Source: Mytilus galloprovincialis
Lineage: Eukaryota; Mollusca; Bivalvia; Mytilida; Mytilidae
Length of the DNA stretch: 64,000 nucleotides
Reading direction: 5' to 3'
Assembly (NCBI RefSeq): GCF_965363235.1
Contig: NC_134841.1
Coordinates: 39,523,440-39,587,439 of the forward strand
Shown here: positions 54,501 through 64,000 of the stretch, in pieces
Layout: each line of letters opens with the position of its first letter
How positions within the stretch are numbered: position 1 is the first letter of the stretch
Notes under the pieces: model-generated
What the model was told of the DNA's origin: nothing
Database searches by the model: none
Seen by the model: the letters and a program-made list of their open reading frames with translations, nothing else
Translations under genes and position numbers: made by a program

Positions 54501-57500
54501 ATGCCAAGAACTGTTTTTTTAGAAATAAATGTGTTTAGTTCCGATGCAAAGACCCTATCAGTGAATCAATGTTAAAGCCAAAATATGCAATCTTTAATGA
54601 CCTGACAACAGTATCGTAACTATATCCCCTTTTAATAAGTCTATTTAAAGGTTTTGTTAGTTTCTGAGGAGAATACTGACATTTTTGTGCTTTATAAAGA
54701 ATATTTCCATAAAATTTTGGATGTGAAATACCTGAACGTATAAGATGTCTGCATGTTGAGTTATATTTACGAATTATTTCCTTATACCGGTGATAAAATT
54801 TAGTAAATGTTTTGACCAGTTTGTGATATCGAAAACCCTGGTGTAATAATTTTTCAGTAATACATAAATTTCTCTCGCTAAAATCTAATACATTGTTACA
54901 TACACGAGCGAATCGTACAAGTTGAGATATATAAACACCATAAGATGGTGACAAGGGAACGTCACCATCTAAAAATGGATAATTAACAATAGGAAATGAA
55001 AAATCATCTCTTTTATCATAAATTTTTGTATTAAGCTTCCCGTTTATGATATAGATATCAAGATCGAGGAAAGGGCAGTGGTCATTGTTATCAATAGCTT
55101 TATTTAAAGTAAGTTCTACAGGATAAATTTCTTTAGTATACATACTGAAGTCGTCATTATTTAGAGCCAATATATCATCCAAATATCTAAAAGTATTGTT
55201 AAATTTTTGTATCAAATGTTGTTTTGATGGGTCTTTGCTAATTTTAGTCATAAATTGTAACTCATAACAATACAAAAACAGGTCCGCAATAAGTGGTGCA
55301 CAGTTAGTCCCCATTGGAATTCCAATAACTTGACGATATACGGAATCTCCAAAGCGAACAAAAATGTTATCAAGTAAAAATTCAAGTGCATAAATAGTAT
55401 CAAAGCATGTCCAATTGACATAGTTCTTTTGTTTATTGCTACTAAAAAATGATCTAAAAGAGTTTGAACATATGTACTCGCATTCCGACTTTTTAAATGC
55501 CCAGTTAATTAGGGATGTGAATTTTTTCTTAATAAGAATATGAGGCAAAGTGGTATATAGGGTAGAAAAATCAAAACTTTGAACAGATTCAAAATCACCA
55601 ATATATGCATGCAATTTATCAAGTACTTCCAACGAGTTTTTGACACTCCAAAAGTAATTAATTCCACTATTTTCAAAGGCCTTATTTGAACAATTTATTA
55701 TCAGGTTTTTTATTGTACCAAGTGTACTAGTAAGTAAAACAGACAATTTAGTAGTTGAACAATGGCTGGAAGATGAAATAAATCTATATTTGTAAGGTTT
55801 TTTGTGCAGCTTCGGAAGCCAGTACATAGTTGGGACTTTCATTGTGTTTGGTTCTGCTTGTAAAGAAGTAGCTAAAAGTTTATGTTTGTTACAGATGTCG
55901 TTTTCTGAAAATGAAGTCAGTTGGAATGTTGGTGAATTCGTGATTTCCTTTTGCAGAACCTCTATATAAAATTTACGTCAAACAATAATGATATTATTAG
56001 CAGCTTTATCAGCCGGGACAAAAACAAATTCCTTGGCTAGTTCTGTTAGTTTATTTTTGATACGCGAAATAGGGTTTTTATAGTTTTTGTTGAGGGTAAA
56101 ATGTTCTTTAAAATGTTGTATTCGAATATCAACTATCTTCATTACTGAATTAAAAAAAGAGTCCAAAGATTTTCTGTCAGCTTTTTCCCGTTTTACCCAT
56201 TTCAAACAGTAGGCGCGGAGTGAGTCGTTGATGATATTACGACACTCATTCCAGTTAATAGTTGACGGGGGACGATATTTAGGTCCTTTACTGAGGAATG
56301 ATTTTAACTCTCGGTCGCGAACGATGTTAAGGTCTCCTGTTATAACATGGGAAATTGGTCCATAGGTGTATTCTGAATTACTGCAATTACACGACATAGG
56401 TGTATTTTCAGTGATATTTACATCTTTACACAATTGGCTATAATTAAACACATATTTTCGGGTAGATTTCTTGTAAATATAACAAATGAGAGGGAGTTCA
56501 GTATTATCAAAATATCCAGGAATTTGGTCTTTAACAGAATGGTCGTTAAAAATACCGGCAATATGTATGTGACAAACAGGAAGTACATAAGTGACAAATG
56601 TGAAAATGTGTCACATGGTTTAGCTTAACAACATGAAACTTGGTACAAATATAGCTTTGATTTGTAGTTCCTAAGAAAAATGTGACAGAAAATTGATATG
56701 GACAGTTTCAAATCAATTTGGAAGTCATTTAGCTTATGAATTGTTTTATATCAAGACTTTTTTTTTTAGGTCTTACCACAGCTTTCACCAAACATACCTC
56801 AATACAAATGGTTCCATTAGTTCAAACAATGACTCCATCCATACTGGAATCTGAAAAAAAGAAAAGTTTGATTAAAATCATGTCTAATGAGTGTTAATTT
56901 AAGAAAAAGCGCTAGGTACTTGTTGCTGAATACAGTGTGTAGTAGTTACATAAAGAAATATGTTTTTCACTTTTTACCTGAACTTACATTTACACTATCT
57001 TACTGTAAATCATGGGAATAATAAAGAGTCTTTAATTTTGTACTTAACAATATTACCAATAACCTTTTTTCCTAAATTAATGAATAATACAGTGATTCTT
57101 ATTTTGAAGAGAAAATCCAAAGTTACTGTTATTATTGCACTATATATAGCATAAAATCCTGATCCTTTTAAAGATTTGATAGACAAGTAAAGTATTGATA
57201 ATTAAACTTTTAATTAACAATCAAAAGTCTGAAAGATGTGAAAAGTTTTCTTGAGAATACATAAATAATTCGATTTCTGATTAAGGATTTATGAGGTTTC
57301 CTTGAACAGCATTGCTCAAGGTGTATGGATTTCTGTCTGAAACATAATAAAACTTGCTAGTAAGATATGTTGTGGCATCATTTTTATTCACTAAAACATT
57401 ATCACAAACTTGTGATATTTTATTCTCCCTCCAATTGTCATCCAGTTTATTTGTTTGAATAAGAACTCATCAGGAAGAAAAAGGTCTGTGTCCAGTATTA

Positions 57501-60500
57501 TTCTAGCAGCTATCATTTACAATTAAACTGTGTCAAATTATCAAGCTTTTTAGCTCACCTGGCCTAAAAGGCCATGTGAGCTTTTCTCATCACTTGGCGT
57601 CCGTCGTCGTCGTCGTCGTTAACAATTTTTCAAACATCTTCTCCTCTGAAACTACTGAATGGATTTGAATGAAACTTAAAATGATTGTTCCTTAGATTAT
57701 CCTGCACAAAGTGTGTGCTTCGATTTTTGATCCGTCAAAAAACATGGCCGCCGTTACTTAAAATAGAACATAGGGGTCAAATGCAGTTTTTGGCTTATAT
57801 CTCAAAAACGGAAGCATTTAGAGCAAATCTGACATGGGGTAAAAATGTTCATTAGGTCAAGATCTATCAGCCCAGAAATTTTCAGATGAATCAAACAAAC
57901 CGTTGTTGGGTTGCTGCCACTTAATTGGTAATTTTAAGGAAATTTTGCAGTTTTTGGTCATTATCTTGAATATTATTATAGATGAAGATAAACTGTAAAC
58001 AGCAAAAATGATCAGCAAAGTAAGATCTACAAATAGGTTAATATGACCAAAATTGTCAATTGACCCCTTAAGGGGTAAATGTCCTTTAATGACAATTTTT
58101 CACAATTTGTTCATCATATTTGCTAACTTTAAAAAATCTTCTCCTCTGAAACTACTGAATGGATTTGGATGAAACTTAGCATGATAGTTCCTTAGATTAT
58201 CCTGCACAAAGTTTGTGCTTAGATTTTTGATCCGTCAAAAAACATGGCCGCCCTTACTTTAAATAGAACATAGGGGTCAAATGCAGTTTTTGGCTTATAT
58301 CTCAAAAACGAAAGCATTTAGAGCAAATCTGACATGGAATAACTATATTTGGTACGTGCGTTCCTTGCAAGGTCCTCATGCCTGTCAGACAGTTTTCACT
58401 TGACCTCGACCTCATTTCATGGATCAGTGAACAACGTTAAATTTTCGTGGTCAAGTCCATATCTCAGATACTATAAGCAATAAGTCTAGTAGATTTGGTG
58501 TATAGAAGAACTGTAAAGTGTACATGTCCAACTGGCAGGTGTCATCTCACCTTGACCTCATTTTAATGGTTCAGTGGTTATAGTTAAGTTTTTGTGTTTT
58601 GGTCTGTTTTTCTTATACTATATGCAATAGGTCTACTAAAATTGGTGTATAGAATGATTGTAAGCTGTACATGTCTAGCTGACAGGTGTCATCTAACCTT
58701 GACCTCATTTTCATAATTCAGTGGTCAAAGTTAACTTTTTTAGTTTTGGTCTATTTTTTTAATACTTTGTGCATTAGGTCAACTATATTTGGTGTATGAA
58801 AATATTTTATGATCTATATGTCGGTTACGCAGGTTTTATTTGAACTTGACCTCATTTTCACAGTCCATTGCTAAGTTTTAAGTGTTTGTGTTTTGGTCTC
58901 ATTTTCTTTATTTATAAACAGTAAGTCATATATAATTGTTAGCTGTACATGTTTGCCTGGCATGGTTCAATATGTTCAATAAGGCATTGTTTACCAGGTG
59001 AGCGATTCAGGCTCTTGAGAGCCTCTTGTTTGAGTTTATACAGCTTGAATGTCTTGACTTAGTATTTATAAGATACACAGTTTCTCTGTTAATAATTGTA
59101 CTTACAATGAAATCTTTCCCTGGCATTGTCTTTGGTTCAAATACTTTCCAGTCATTGCATCTGAAAGTACAGATCATTGATGAATAATAGTTTAAAACTG
59201 TCACTTATAACTTTGTGTGAATAGCATCGAGTTCATATAAATCCTTGACATGCTACATTTATTCTTTAAGCAAAAAAATATATATTACTATGAAGAAAGA
59301 CCCATTTCAAAGGGAATTATATTTGGTTATGTGGAATAAAATTTAGAAATGCACATGAAGTGAATCATATTTTTCTTGCATATCTATCATCATGATAAAA
59401 TACATATATATATTGTCATGGAACCAAGTTCAGAACTATGGGAATCTTTTACCTCATTTGTAATTCAAAGTCAACTGAGTTGAAAGCAATGAGAATTAAC
59501 TGTAATTCAATAAATTTGATGACATGTTGTAAAATATAGCATACTTGACAAATTGATAAATATTATAAAGCAGATAAATTACATTGTCATGCCATACATG
59601 TCAATCAAAAACATATTTCATCATTCCAGGTCCTTATAAATAACTTACTATATGGTATAGGTTTTCCTCATTTTCGAAGGCTGTATAGTGACCTGTAATT
59701 GATCTCATAATTTTCAATTGGCCTTAAATGCAAGGTTGTTATTAAAAAATATCATACCACACCACCTTCTTTTCATGTGTACTTACCTGTCAATAACAGG
59801 TAGGATTGTCTTTGCCACTGCATCTGGGAAGTGTGGACATTCTGATAAGACCCTAGTCATACACTGGAATGTTTTCTTCACATTTTCCATGGAACCTGTC
59901 ACTGTATGTCCATCTTCTCCCGCCACACACTGTGTCAAAACTAAGATGGCTAAGGTATAGTCTTTCATCACCAAGGACTGAAAATGGAAAAAAATGGTTA
60001 TCAAAATAATTTTTTACCATATTGGAAATAAATATTATATTCTTTGTTTTATAAAATTCTGATTTTTGATGATTTTTTTATCTTTGACAAAGGCTATCAA
60101 CTCTTACAGTGAGTTGCTTGTAGGTGTTATGGTAAAATTTTACCTATAGCTCAACCTGTGTTTAAAATTGTCAACACAATAGGGACATTTAAATTGACCA
60201 GTTGGTATTGTTAGATTTAAATATACCTTGATTCTACCTGTACAGATTTTTATTCACCTAACCCAAAGTTTCAGCATGCTTTTTTCCTGAAGATTTTCTT
60301 ACCTAGGATTATTCTATCAAAAATTGATAGGGAAGAAAATAATTTGGTTTTCATTGTTTTAAATCCCTGATATATTTGATTTATCTATTTTTTACCTAAA
60401 ATTCTAAATCAGTAAAAGATTAAAATAAATATGTATTACTATGTTTGAAAATTTAAACTGTTTTTACACCAAAATGCTTCTTTAAAATTCGAACCCTTAT

Positions 60501-63285
60501 ACATAGTATTGTCCAGCTGCCAGTGAAACAAGAAATAGCTGTTCAGGGTGTTTACAGTTCAAATTTTCAGAGGGATATGTTGTTTTTTTCTTCACATGAC
60601 CCTTCAAGATTCTCATTTTGGATTATTATTTGCAATGTTTTAAATCTTTTGGTGTCATTGTGCATACAATATTGGATTTATTTTATTTGAATTCACTACT
60701 CAGACTTTTTATAGCAATTTTGCTTCTTAAAATGTGATGTGTTTCTTTCAAGATTTTATTGTCATGAAGGACATCAAGGAGGTAATAATTCATTCAAACC
60801 GTTTTGTGGGGCTTACATATGATGTTGTACATATAAAATTCGAAATAATTTTGGAGTATACTTTGCTGTGTTTTTTCTTTGAAATCTATTATAATATTAG
60901 TGGGAGTTTTGTGCATAAAATGCTGTGTTCACTAAAGGAATTCAATTTTTCATACGATGGGATTTAGTTATGTCAAAGATTTAAAGAATTCAAAACTGGA
61001 ATTCAAGTAGGAGATATAGTGTGAGTTCATCCAACATGTTTCTGTGGCTTTAAATGTGATTTTTGAAATATTCATTATTAATTTTGGGATCTATTACAAA
61101 TTTAAGATGATTCCCTATTTAAATGGGATCTTGGAAATGAAATAAAATGTTAAAGTAATGCAGTGGATATAGTCTAATCTAGTGATAAAGTGAAAAATGA
61201 AAGTAAAATATTCTAAAATATTCCTAACGTGAGGAAATGTTTTTTAAAAGTGAATGTGAAATTGGAAATAGTCATTATAAAATTCTGAATCAAATATTGT
61301 TTGATTTGGAAATTATTATAGGAAATGAAATAAAATGTTGAAGTAATGCAGTGGATATGGTCTAATCCAGTGATAAAGTGAAAAATGAAAGTAAAATATT
61401 CTAAAATATTCCAAACATGAGGAAATGTTTTAAGTGAATGTGAAATTGGAAATAGTCATTATAAAATTCTGAATCAAATATTGTTTGATTTGGAAATTTA
61501 TTATAGGAAATGAAATAAAATGTTTACTGTGGATATATTAAAATCAGGTGATATATAGTAAAAATATAAATAAAATATTACAAAATATAAGTGAGGATAA
61601 CTATTTGGAATATAGTAATGGAAATGATTCTGAATTATGTATAGATTCTGCACCTGTTAAATTAGGATGTATATAATTGGAAGTTAATCAGAATTTATAC
61701 TATGGATTTAGAAAAAAATCTAGTAAAGTAGTGAAAAATGAATAAAATTGGGAATTATTTAAAATCATTGGAATTCTGGATGAGATGTCAAATATTAGTG
61801 TAAATAAATTAATGAAATTGTTTATTCAAATATGATTTTGAGGTTTCATTAAAGTGAGTGAAATATCACGGCTGGATTATTTAGGGTATTAAACACTGCT
61901 AGTAGTGGCTATGCAAACATTTAGATGAAATGTAGTGCATTTTAGGTCATGCAATTTTAAATTACATGTAACTGCAAGAAAATAAAATATATGATATAGT
62001 TATTCTTGTTTGGCTTGATCACTCATAAGATTTTGAATGACAGTAAAATAAAAATTTCTCAATAGAATAATCCTAGGTAAAAAAAAGTTCAGGAAAAAAG
62101 CATGCTGAAACTTTTGGTTAGGTGAATAAATTTTTTTACAGGTAGCATCAAGGTAGATTTAAATCTAACAATACCAACTGGTCAATTTAAATGTCCCTAT
62201 TGTGTTGACAATTTTAAAAACAGGTTGAGCTATAGGTAAAATTTTACCATAACACCTACAAGCAACTCACTGTAATTAAAAAAATTTGTTCCCTTTATTC
62301 CCTGAAGACTTTCTGAATTATGGCTTCATTCAAATGCAATCAACATCTTCAAATGTCATTGCTCGCTTGTCAATTTAATGGAAAATAAAAATAAAATGTA
62401 TGTAGAAATATTTGTTCTTGCTTCTGAAGCCAAGTTTTGATGAATAAAACTTTGAATAAGCCTTCCTCTCACCAATTTTCAGGAATCTCTTGCTAAAAAA
62501 AATTTCAAAATAAAAAAATCCAATTTTTGCCCATAAAAAAATAATCAATTTGGAATGGCCTTTATCTGTTATTATAGTCATTTTTACAAAACATTTATTT
62601 TTTTCCAATCCAAATTTAAGAAAAACATTGTATAAATCTAGACATCAGCGACATTTGACTTATTTAAGTAAATGTAATTAACATCAATCCAACAATGCCT
62701 TGTAATTGATAGTTAATATTTTTTAAAAGTCTAGTCATTCAGAATTTCTTTTATTTTACCTGAAGTGTCATTGCCCAATCTATTTCTGGTTGAGTTAGTA
62801 ATAATTTACATTGTATGTATACTGCAGTGGTTGTCTGCATTACATCATACCTTAAAATAAAGAAATAAACCAATTAAGATAGTATAACATATTTCTTACA
62901 TAGCATTTTCTTCATCAGGACTGTTTTATGGGTGATGAATGAATCCCAAAAAAGTTCTACAAACAAAGAAAGTTTGATTTGTTTGTATTTCCTGTAACTT
63001 ATAAATTATTTCGCCAGCAATAATAAGCTATTCTTGACTAAAAATGTAGTGTGGAATGTGGTAAAAATTTTAATATTTTCTTTCAAATAGCTATCCAAAT
63101 GACCACAACCCACCTCGTTTTGCATTATCCCCTATTTTCTTCAGAACACTTACTGTTTTAAACTTTTCTGGAACACTCCTGGCTGTATCCATGACAACCA
63201 ATCAGTATTGGTGCCTGCTGTGTTGGCCACTGGAGAAAACTGGCCACCTCTCTGTGTTTTTTCCATGTATCCTTTCTTAAATTCT
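45352..63285 (-). CDS. Gene A: C-terminal 522 residues of an unrecognised helical protein (5' partial)
   Basis: Twelve exons (listed separately) join with GT/AG sites and consistent phases into 1,570 nt ending in TAG; the 5' exons lie beyond the right edge. The product is mostly amphipathic helices without signal peptide or transmembrane segment (LVMKDYTLAILVLTQ, ELIDTCLTLLLGQITED, VLPTSLCILLKMIQERC), like a HEAT/ARM-type or other large helical scaffold. A Cys pair (LPCGC) sits in the middle and the C-terminus is acidic. I could not assign a family. It ends 8.9 kb upstream of the gene B start codon on the same strand. Confidence 0.82.
46318..46517 (-). CDS. Gene A exon 11
   Basis: 200 nt, acceptor TTTTCCAG and donor GTAAGTCA. 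A helix (LRCLYNIIANNFLWLEKHL) then a Pro/Thr/Ser-rich loop (TISTDSPTTPTFDPTLEFEL). Ends at phase 0. Confidence 0.83.
46840..46943 (-). CDS. Gene A exon 10
   Basis: 104 nt, acceptor CCTCACAG and donor GTAAGTAC. Encodes IFEIPSSSVLEAATNEFKAQ and LFSVCASNILDTSI. Confidence 0.82.
47631..47733 (-). CDS. Gene A exon 9
   Basis: 103 nt, acceptor TTTGACAG and donor GTAAGTAT. Encodes KSSSTPKLGGKFCKENKELA and EKVTYLGNFFNT. Confidence 0.8.
47955..49938 (+). repeat. R1 dispersed element, copy 4
   Basis: From ACCAGATGCTCCGCAGGGCG to TTTTGCAGTCGTATAA (terminal repeat with one change). Longest (GAC/CAG-type)n run of the family at about 49842-49890. In a gene A intron, again antisense to the host gene. Confidence 0.75.
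50625..50766 (-). CDS. Gene A exon 8
   Basis: 142 nt, acceptor ATTTTTTAG and donor GTATAGAC. Encodes VLAMCLRSALMDKNFIERTT to LAECIYYVLVSTK. Confidence 0.8.
50821..51880 (-). repeat. Element with 145-bp tandem cassette, orientation 1
   Basis: At least five units of about 145 bp carry TGAACCATGAAAATGAGGTC, GACATGTACACC and CCTATAG-TATAGTAT. The block starts ACAAGAGTGCACACGCTGAA and ends TGCAACAAAAGTTGCAGGCT. The cassette recurs inverted at 58350-58980. Confidence 0.75.
52329..52680 (+). repeat. 'ACAAGAATGTGTCC...GGGGCATAAA' repeat, copy 4, interrupted
   Basis: Compared with copies 1-3, extra sequence at about 52447-52525 splits ATCATATCAT from CATAGGGAACATG. It ends in (TTAC)n at about 52500-52522, like the tail of a truncated LINE or SINE. 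Confidence 0.7.
52843..53003 (-). CDS. Gene A exon 7
   Basis: 161 nt, acceptor TGTTTTAG and donor GTAAGTTC. Encodes KELIDTCLTLLLGQITEDIF and VLPTSLCILLKMIQERC: two long hydrophobic helices. Ends at phase 0. Confidence 0.83.
53451..53593 (-). CDS. Gene A exon 6
   Basis: 143 nt, acceptor CGTTACAG and donor GTAAGAAA. Encodes VLQPLLEHILTETHPKPNIR and MSVIADLPCGCQPHTNTTSK, ending in a basic KPKKGD linker. Confidence 0.82.
53895..56630 (-). mobile_element. Penelope-like retroelement
   Basis: One interrupted reverse transcriptase frame (54535 to about 56610) followed by a 3' tail (54534 down to 53895) whose last 607 bp recur at 11941-12547. Inserted in the gene A intron between exons 5 and 6, same strand as the gene. 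The 5' end is not sharply defined. Confidence 0.75.
54535..56610 (-). pseudogene. Penelope-like reverse transcriptase, broken by one stop
   Basis: Two open frames in the same phase (to 55978, and from 55977 down to 54535) are separated by a single TGA at 55978-55980, after the VPADKAANNIIIV motif. The upstream part opens near 56610 (IFNDHSVKDQIPGYFD, GPKYRPPSTINW). The RT part has YWLPKLHKKPYKYRFI, SFDFSTLYTTLPH, GIPMGTNCAPLIADL and the catalytic RYLDDIL. These are Penelope-type RT motifs. It ends shortly after the thumb region without a GIY-YIG nuclease, so it is either an endonuclease-lacking type or relies on another source. No other frameshift noticed. Confidence 0.75.
56798..56850 (-). 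CDS. Gene A exon 5
   Basis: 53 nt, acceptor TTTTTCAG and donor GTATGTTT. Encodes IPVWMESLFELMEPFVL. It lies less than 200 bp from the 5' end of the Penelope-like insertion in the next intron. Confidence 0.78.
57552..59031. mobile_element. Composite repeat with inverted ends and two tandem cassettes
   Basis: AGCTCACCTGG at 57552 is inverted as CCAGGTGAGC at 58994. A 220-bp segment is duplicated (57630-57850 and 58130-58345; TCTTCTCCTCTGAAACTACT). Four units of about 147 bp follow (58350-58980), inverted to those at 50821-51880. A (CGT)n run lies at about 57600-57620. Confidence 0.7.
59106..59160 (-). CDS. Gene A exon 4
   Basis: 55 nt, acceptor CTTTCAG and donor GTAAGTAC. Encodes CNDWKVFEPKTMPGKDFI, a loop segment. 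Ends at phase 0. Confidence 0.8.
59787..59977 (-). CDS. Gene A exon 3
   Basis: 191 nt, acceptor CATTTTCAG and donor GTAAGTAC. Encodes SLVMKDYTLAILVLTQCVAG through AKTILPVIDR: strongly helical, with a Cys-containing CMTRVLSECPHFP turn. Confidence 0.83.
60107..62272. mobile_element. 2.2-kb element with about 225-bp terminal inverted repeats
   Basis: CAGTGAGTTGCTTGTAGGTG at the left is inverted as ACCTACAAGCAACTCACTG at the right. The inversion extends to about 60330 and from about 62040. TA flanks both ends. The inside has a tandem repeat at 61132, 61321 and 61506 (GGAAATGAAATAAAATGTT, periods 189 and 185). Frame 60734-60967 has no known domain. In the gene A intron between exons 2 and 3. Confidence 0.8.
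62760..62850 (-). CDS. Gene A exon 2
   Basis: 91 nt, acceptor ATTTTAAG and donor GTAAAATA. Encodes YDVMQTTTAVYIQCKLLLTQ, a helix pair. Ends at phase 0. Confidence 0.8.
63154..63285 (-). CDS. Gene A exon 1 of those in window
   Basis: 132 nt, acceptor GTTATAG and donor GTAAGTGT. It starts with the last base of a split codon. Encodes EFKKGYMEKTQRGG to WLSWIQPGVFQKSLK; no domain recognised. Confidence 0.78.
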
Positions 63286-64000
63286 CTATAACATACATGT
63301 ATATCAATAAAATTGTATGATTTGCTATAGTATTTATGTGATTGCTAACAATATTTTAAGGACAATTCACTTTTAATCAATAATCTTTTTCTATATGAAT
63401 TTATGTATTATATGTGAGCTCCAGTTGTAAAAATAAAAATAAAATATGTGAAATCTAAATTAATAATAAATTTATGGTTTTTCAAGAATGCATGGGGACA
63501 TGTGAGGCGCTCCTTAAATATCGACCACCACGAAATTTCAACCTTTCCTTTGAAATATTGTTCTTACACATATTCAAGGAAAATGCCTCAACCCATATTC
63601 AATTAATTTGAGTGCCTCATATCCCAGACAATGTATACTTTAGTCTGTAATTCAGAGGTTGTCGTTTGTTGATGTGTTACATATTTGCTTTTCGTTCATT
63701 TTTTGTACTTAAATTAGGCTGTTAGTTTTCTCATTTGAATTGTTTTACATTTGTCATTTCAGGATCTTTTATAGCTGACTATGCGGTATGGACTTTACTC
63801 ATTGTTGAAGGCTGTACGGTGACCTTTAATTGTTAATTTCTGTGTCATTTTCTTATTTATATTGAAGTTTATTTTCTGGATATATACACAAAACAAGCAA
63901 ACTACCACAAGACTAACAGATAGCCCCATTAACTGTAAAGGGATGCCTTTTCTGACCAAAGTATAAATCTATAAACCTATAATGTAAGAATTACCTATAA
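63286..64000. other. Gene A intron with dispersed repeat
   Basis: Between about 63655 and 63860 runs a mytilid-type repeat (TTGTCGTTTGTTGATGTGTT, GGCTGTACGGTGACCTTTAA). A GAATTAC|CT at the very end could be the donor of the next upstream exon, but the window stops there. Confidence 0.45.

Noticed and set aside
61132-61600. CRISPR-like direct repeats
   Set aside because: Units of about 187 bp with no spacers, in a eukaryotic transposable element.
63990-64000. Next upstream exon of gene A at the right edge
   Set aside because: GAATTAC|CTATAA could be a donor, but only a few bases are visible; not enough to call.

Overview
The window is eukaryotic nuclear DNA, A+T-rich, with many short exons in long introns full of dispersed repeats. 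The repeats look bivalve, most like a mytilid mussel. Signs are the degenerate 'GTTGTCTCATTGGCAATCATACCAC' family, 'AGGGCAATAACTC' blocks, 'GACTCATCAGTG' repeats, a mollusc-type tRNA-derived SINE and a Penelope-like retroelement. No bacterial operon, phage, CRISPR, rRNA or intact tRNA gene was seen. The assignment to bivalve is from memory of such repeats, not from a search.

Two protein-coding genes lie head to tail on the minus strand. Gene A (63285 down to 45352; its 5' end is beyond the right edge) is the last 12 coding exons, 522 residues, of a helical protein I do not recognise. Gene B (start codon 36478, stop 5562) is complete: 20 coding exons that I joined by splice sites, with all phases agreeing, encode 1,024 residues. 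Its order is coiled coil, serine-rich linker, von Willebrand A domain with a full MIDAS, a degenerate and then a canonical MIB/HERC2 module, a WWE domain, a Gly/Met/Gln repeat tail and a C-terminal NZF-like zinc finger. It has no RING or HECT. The domains point to a ubiquitin or ADP-ribose recognition adaptor; this is inference. A non-coding first exon and promoter are proposed near 38.6-38.7 kb.

Layout: 1-1,370 tandem repeats, a small hAT-like insertion and a LINE tail; 3.4-5.0 kb repeats and a long hairpin downstream of gene B; 5.5-38.7 kb gene B with introns holding three foldback elements (8.1-10.3 kb), tandem and nested repeats, three copies of a family called R1 here, and several MITE-like elements; 38.7-45.2 kb intergenic, with a SINE; 45.35-63.3 kb gene A with introns holding a fourth R1 copy, a Penelope-like element (53.9-56.6 kb), two elements sharing a 145-bp tandem cassette, and a 2.2-kb element with about 225-bp terminal inverted repeats (60.1-62.3 kb).

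The most novel items are the gene B architecture, its optional 21-nt microexon inside the vWA domain, a splice donor that overlaps a stop codon, and the dense nesting of inverted-repeat elements in its introns.
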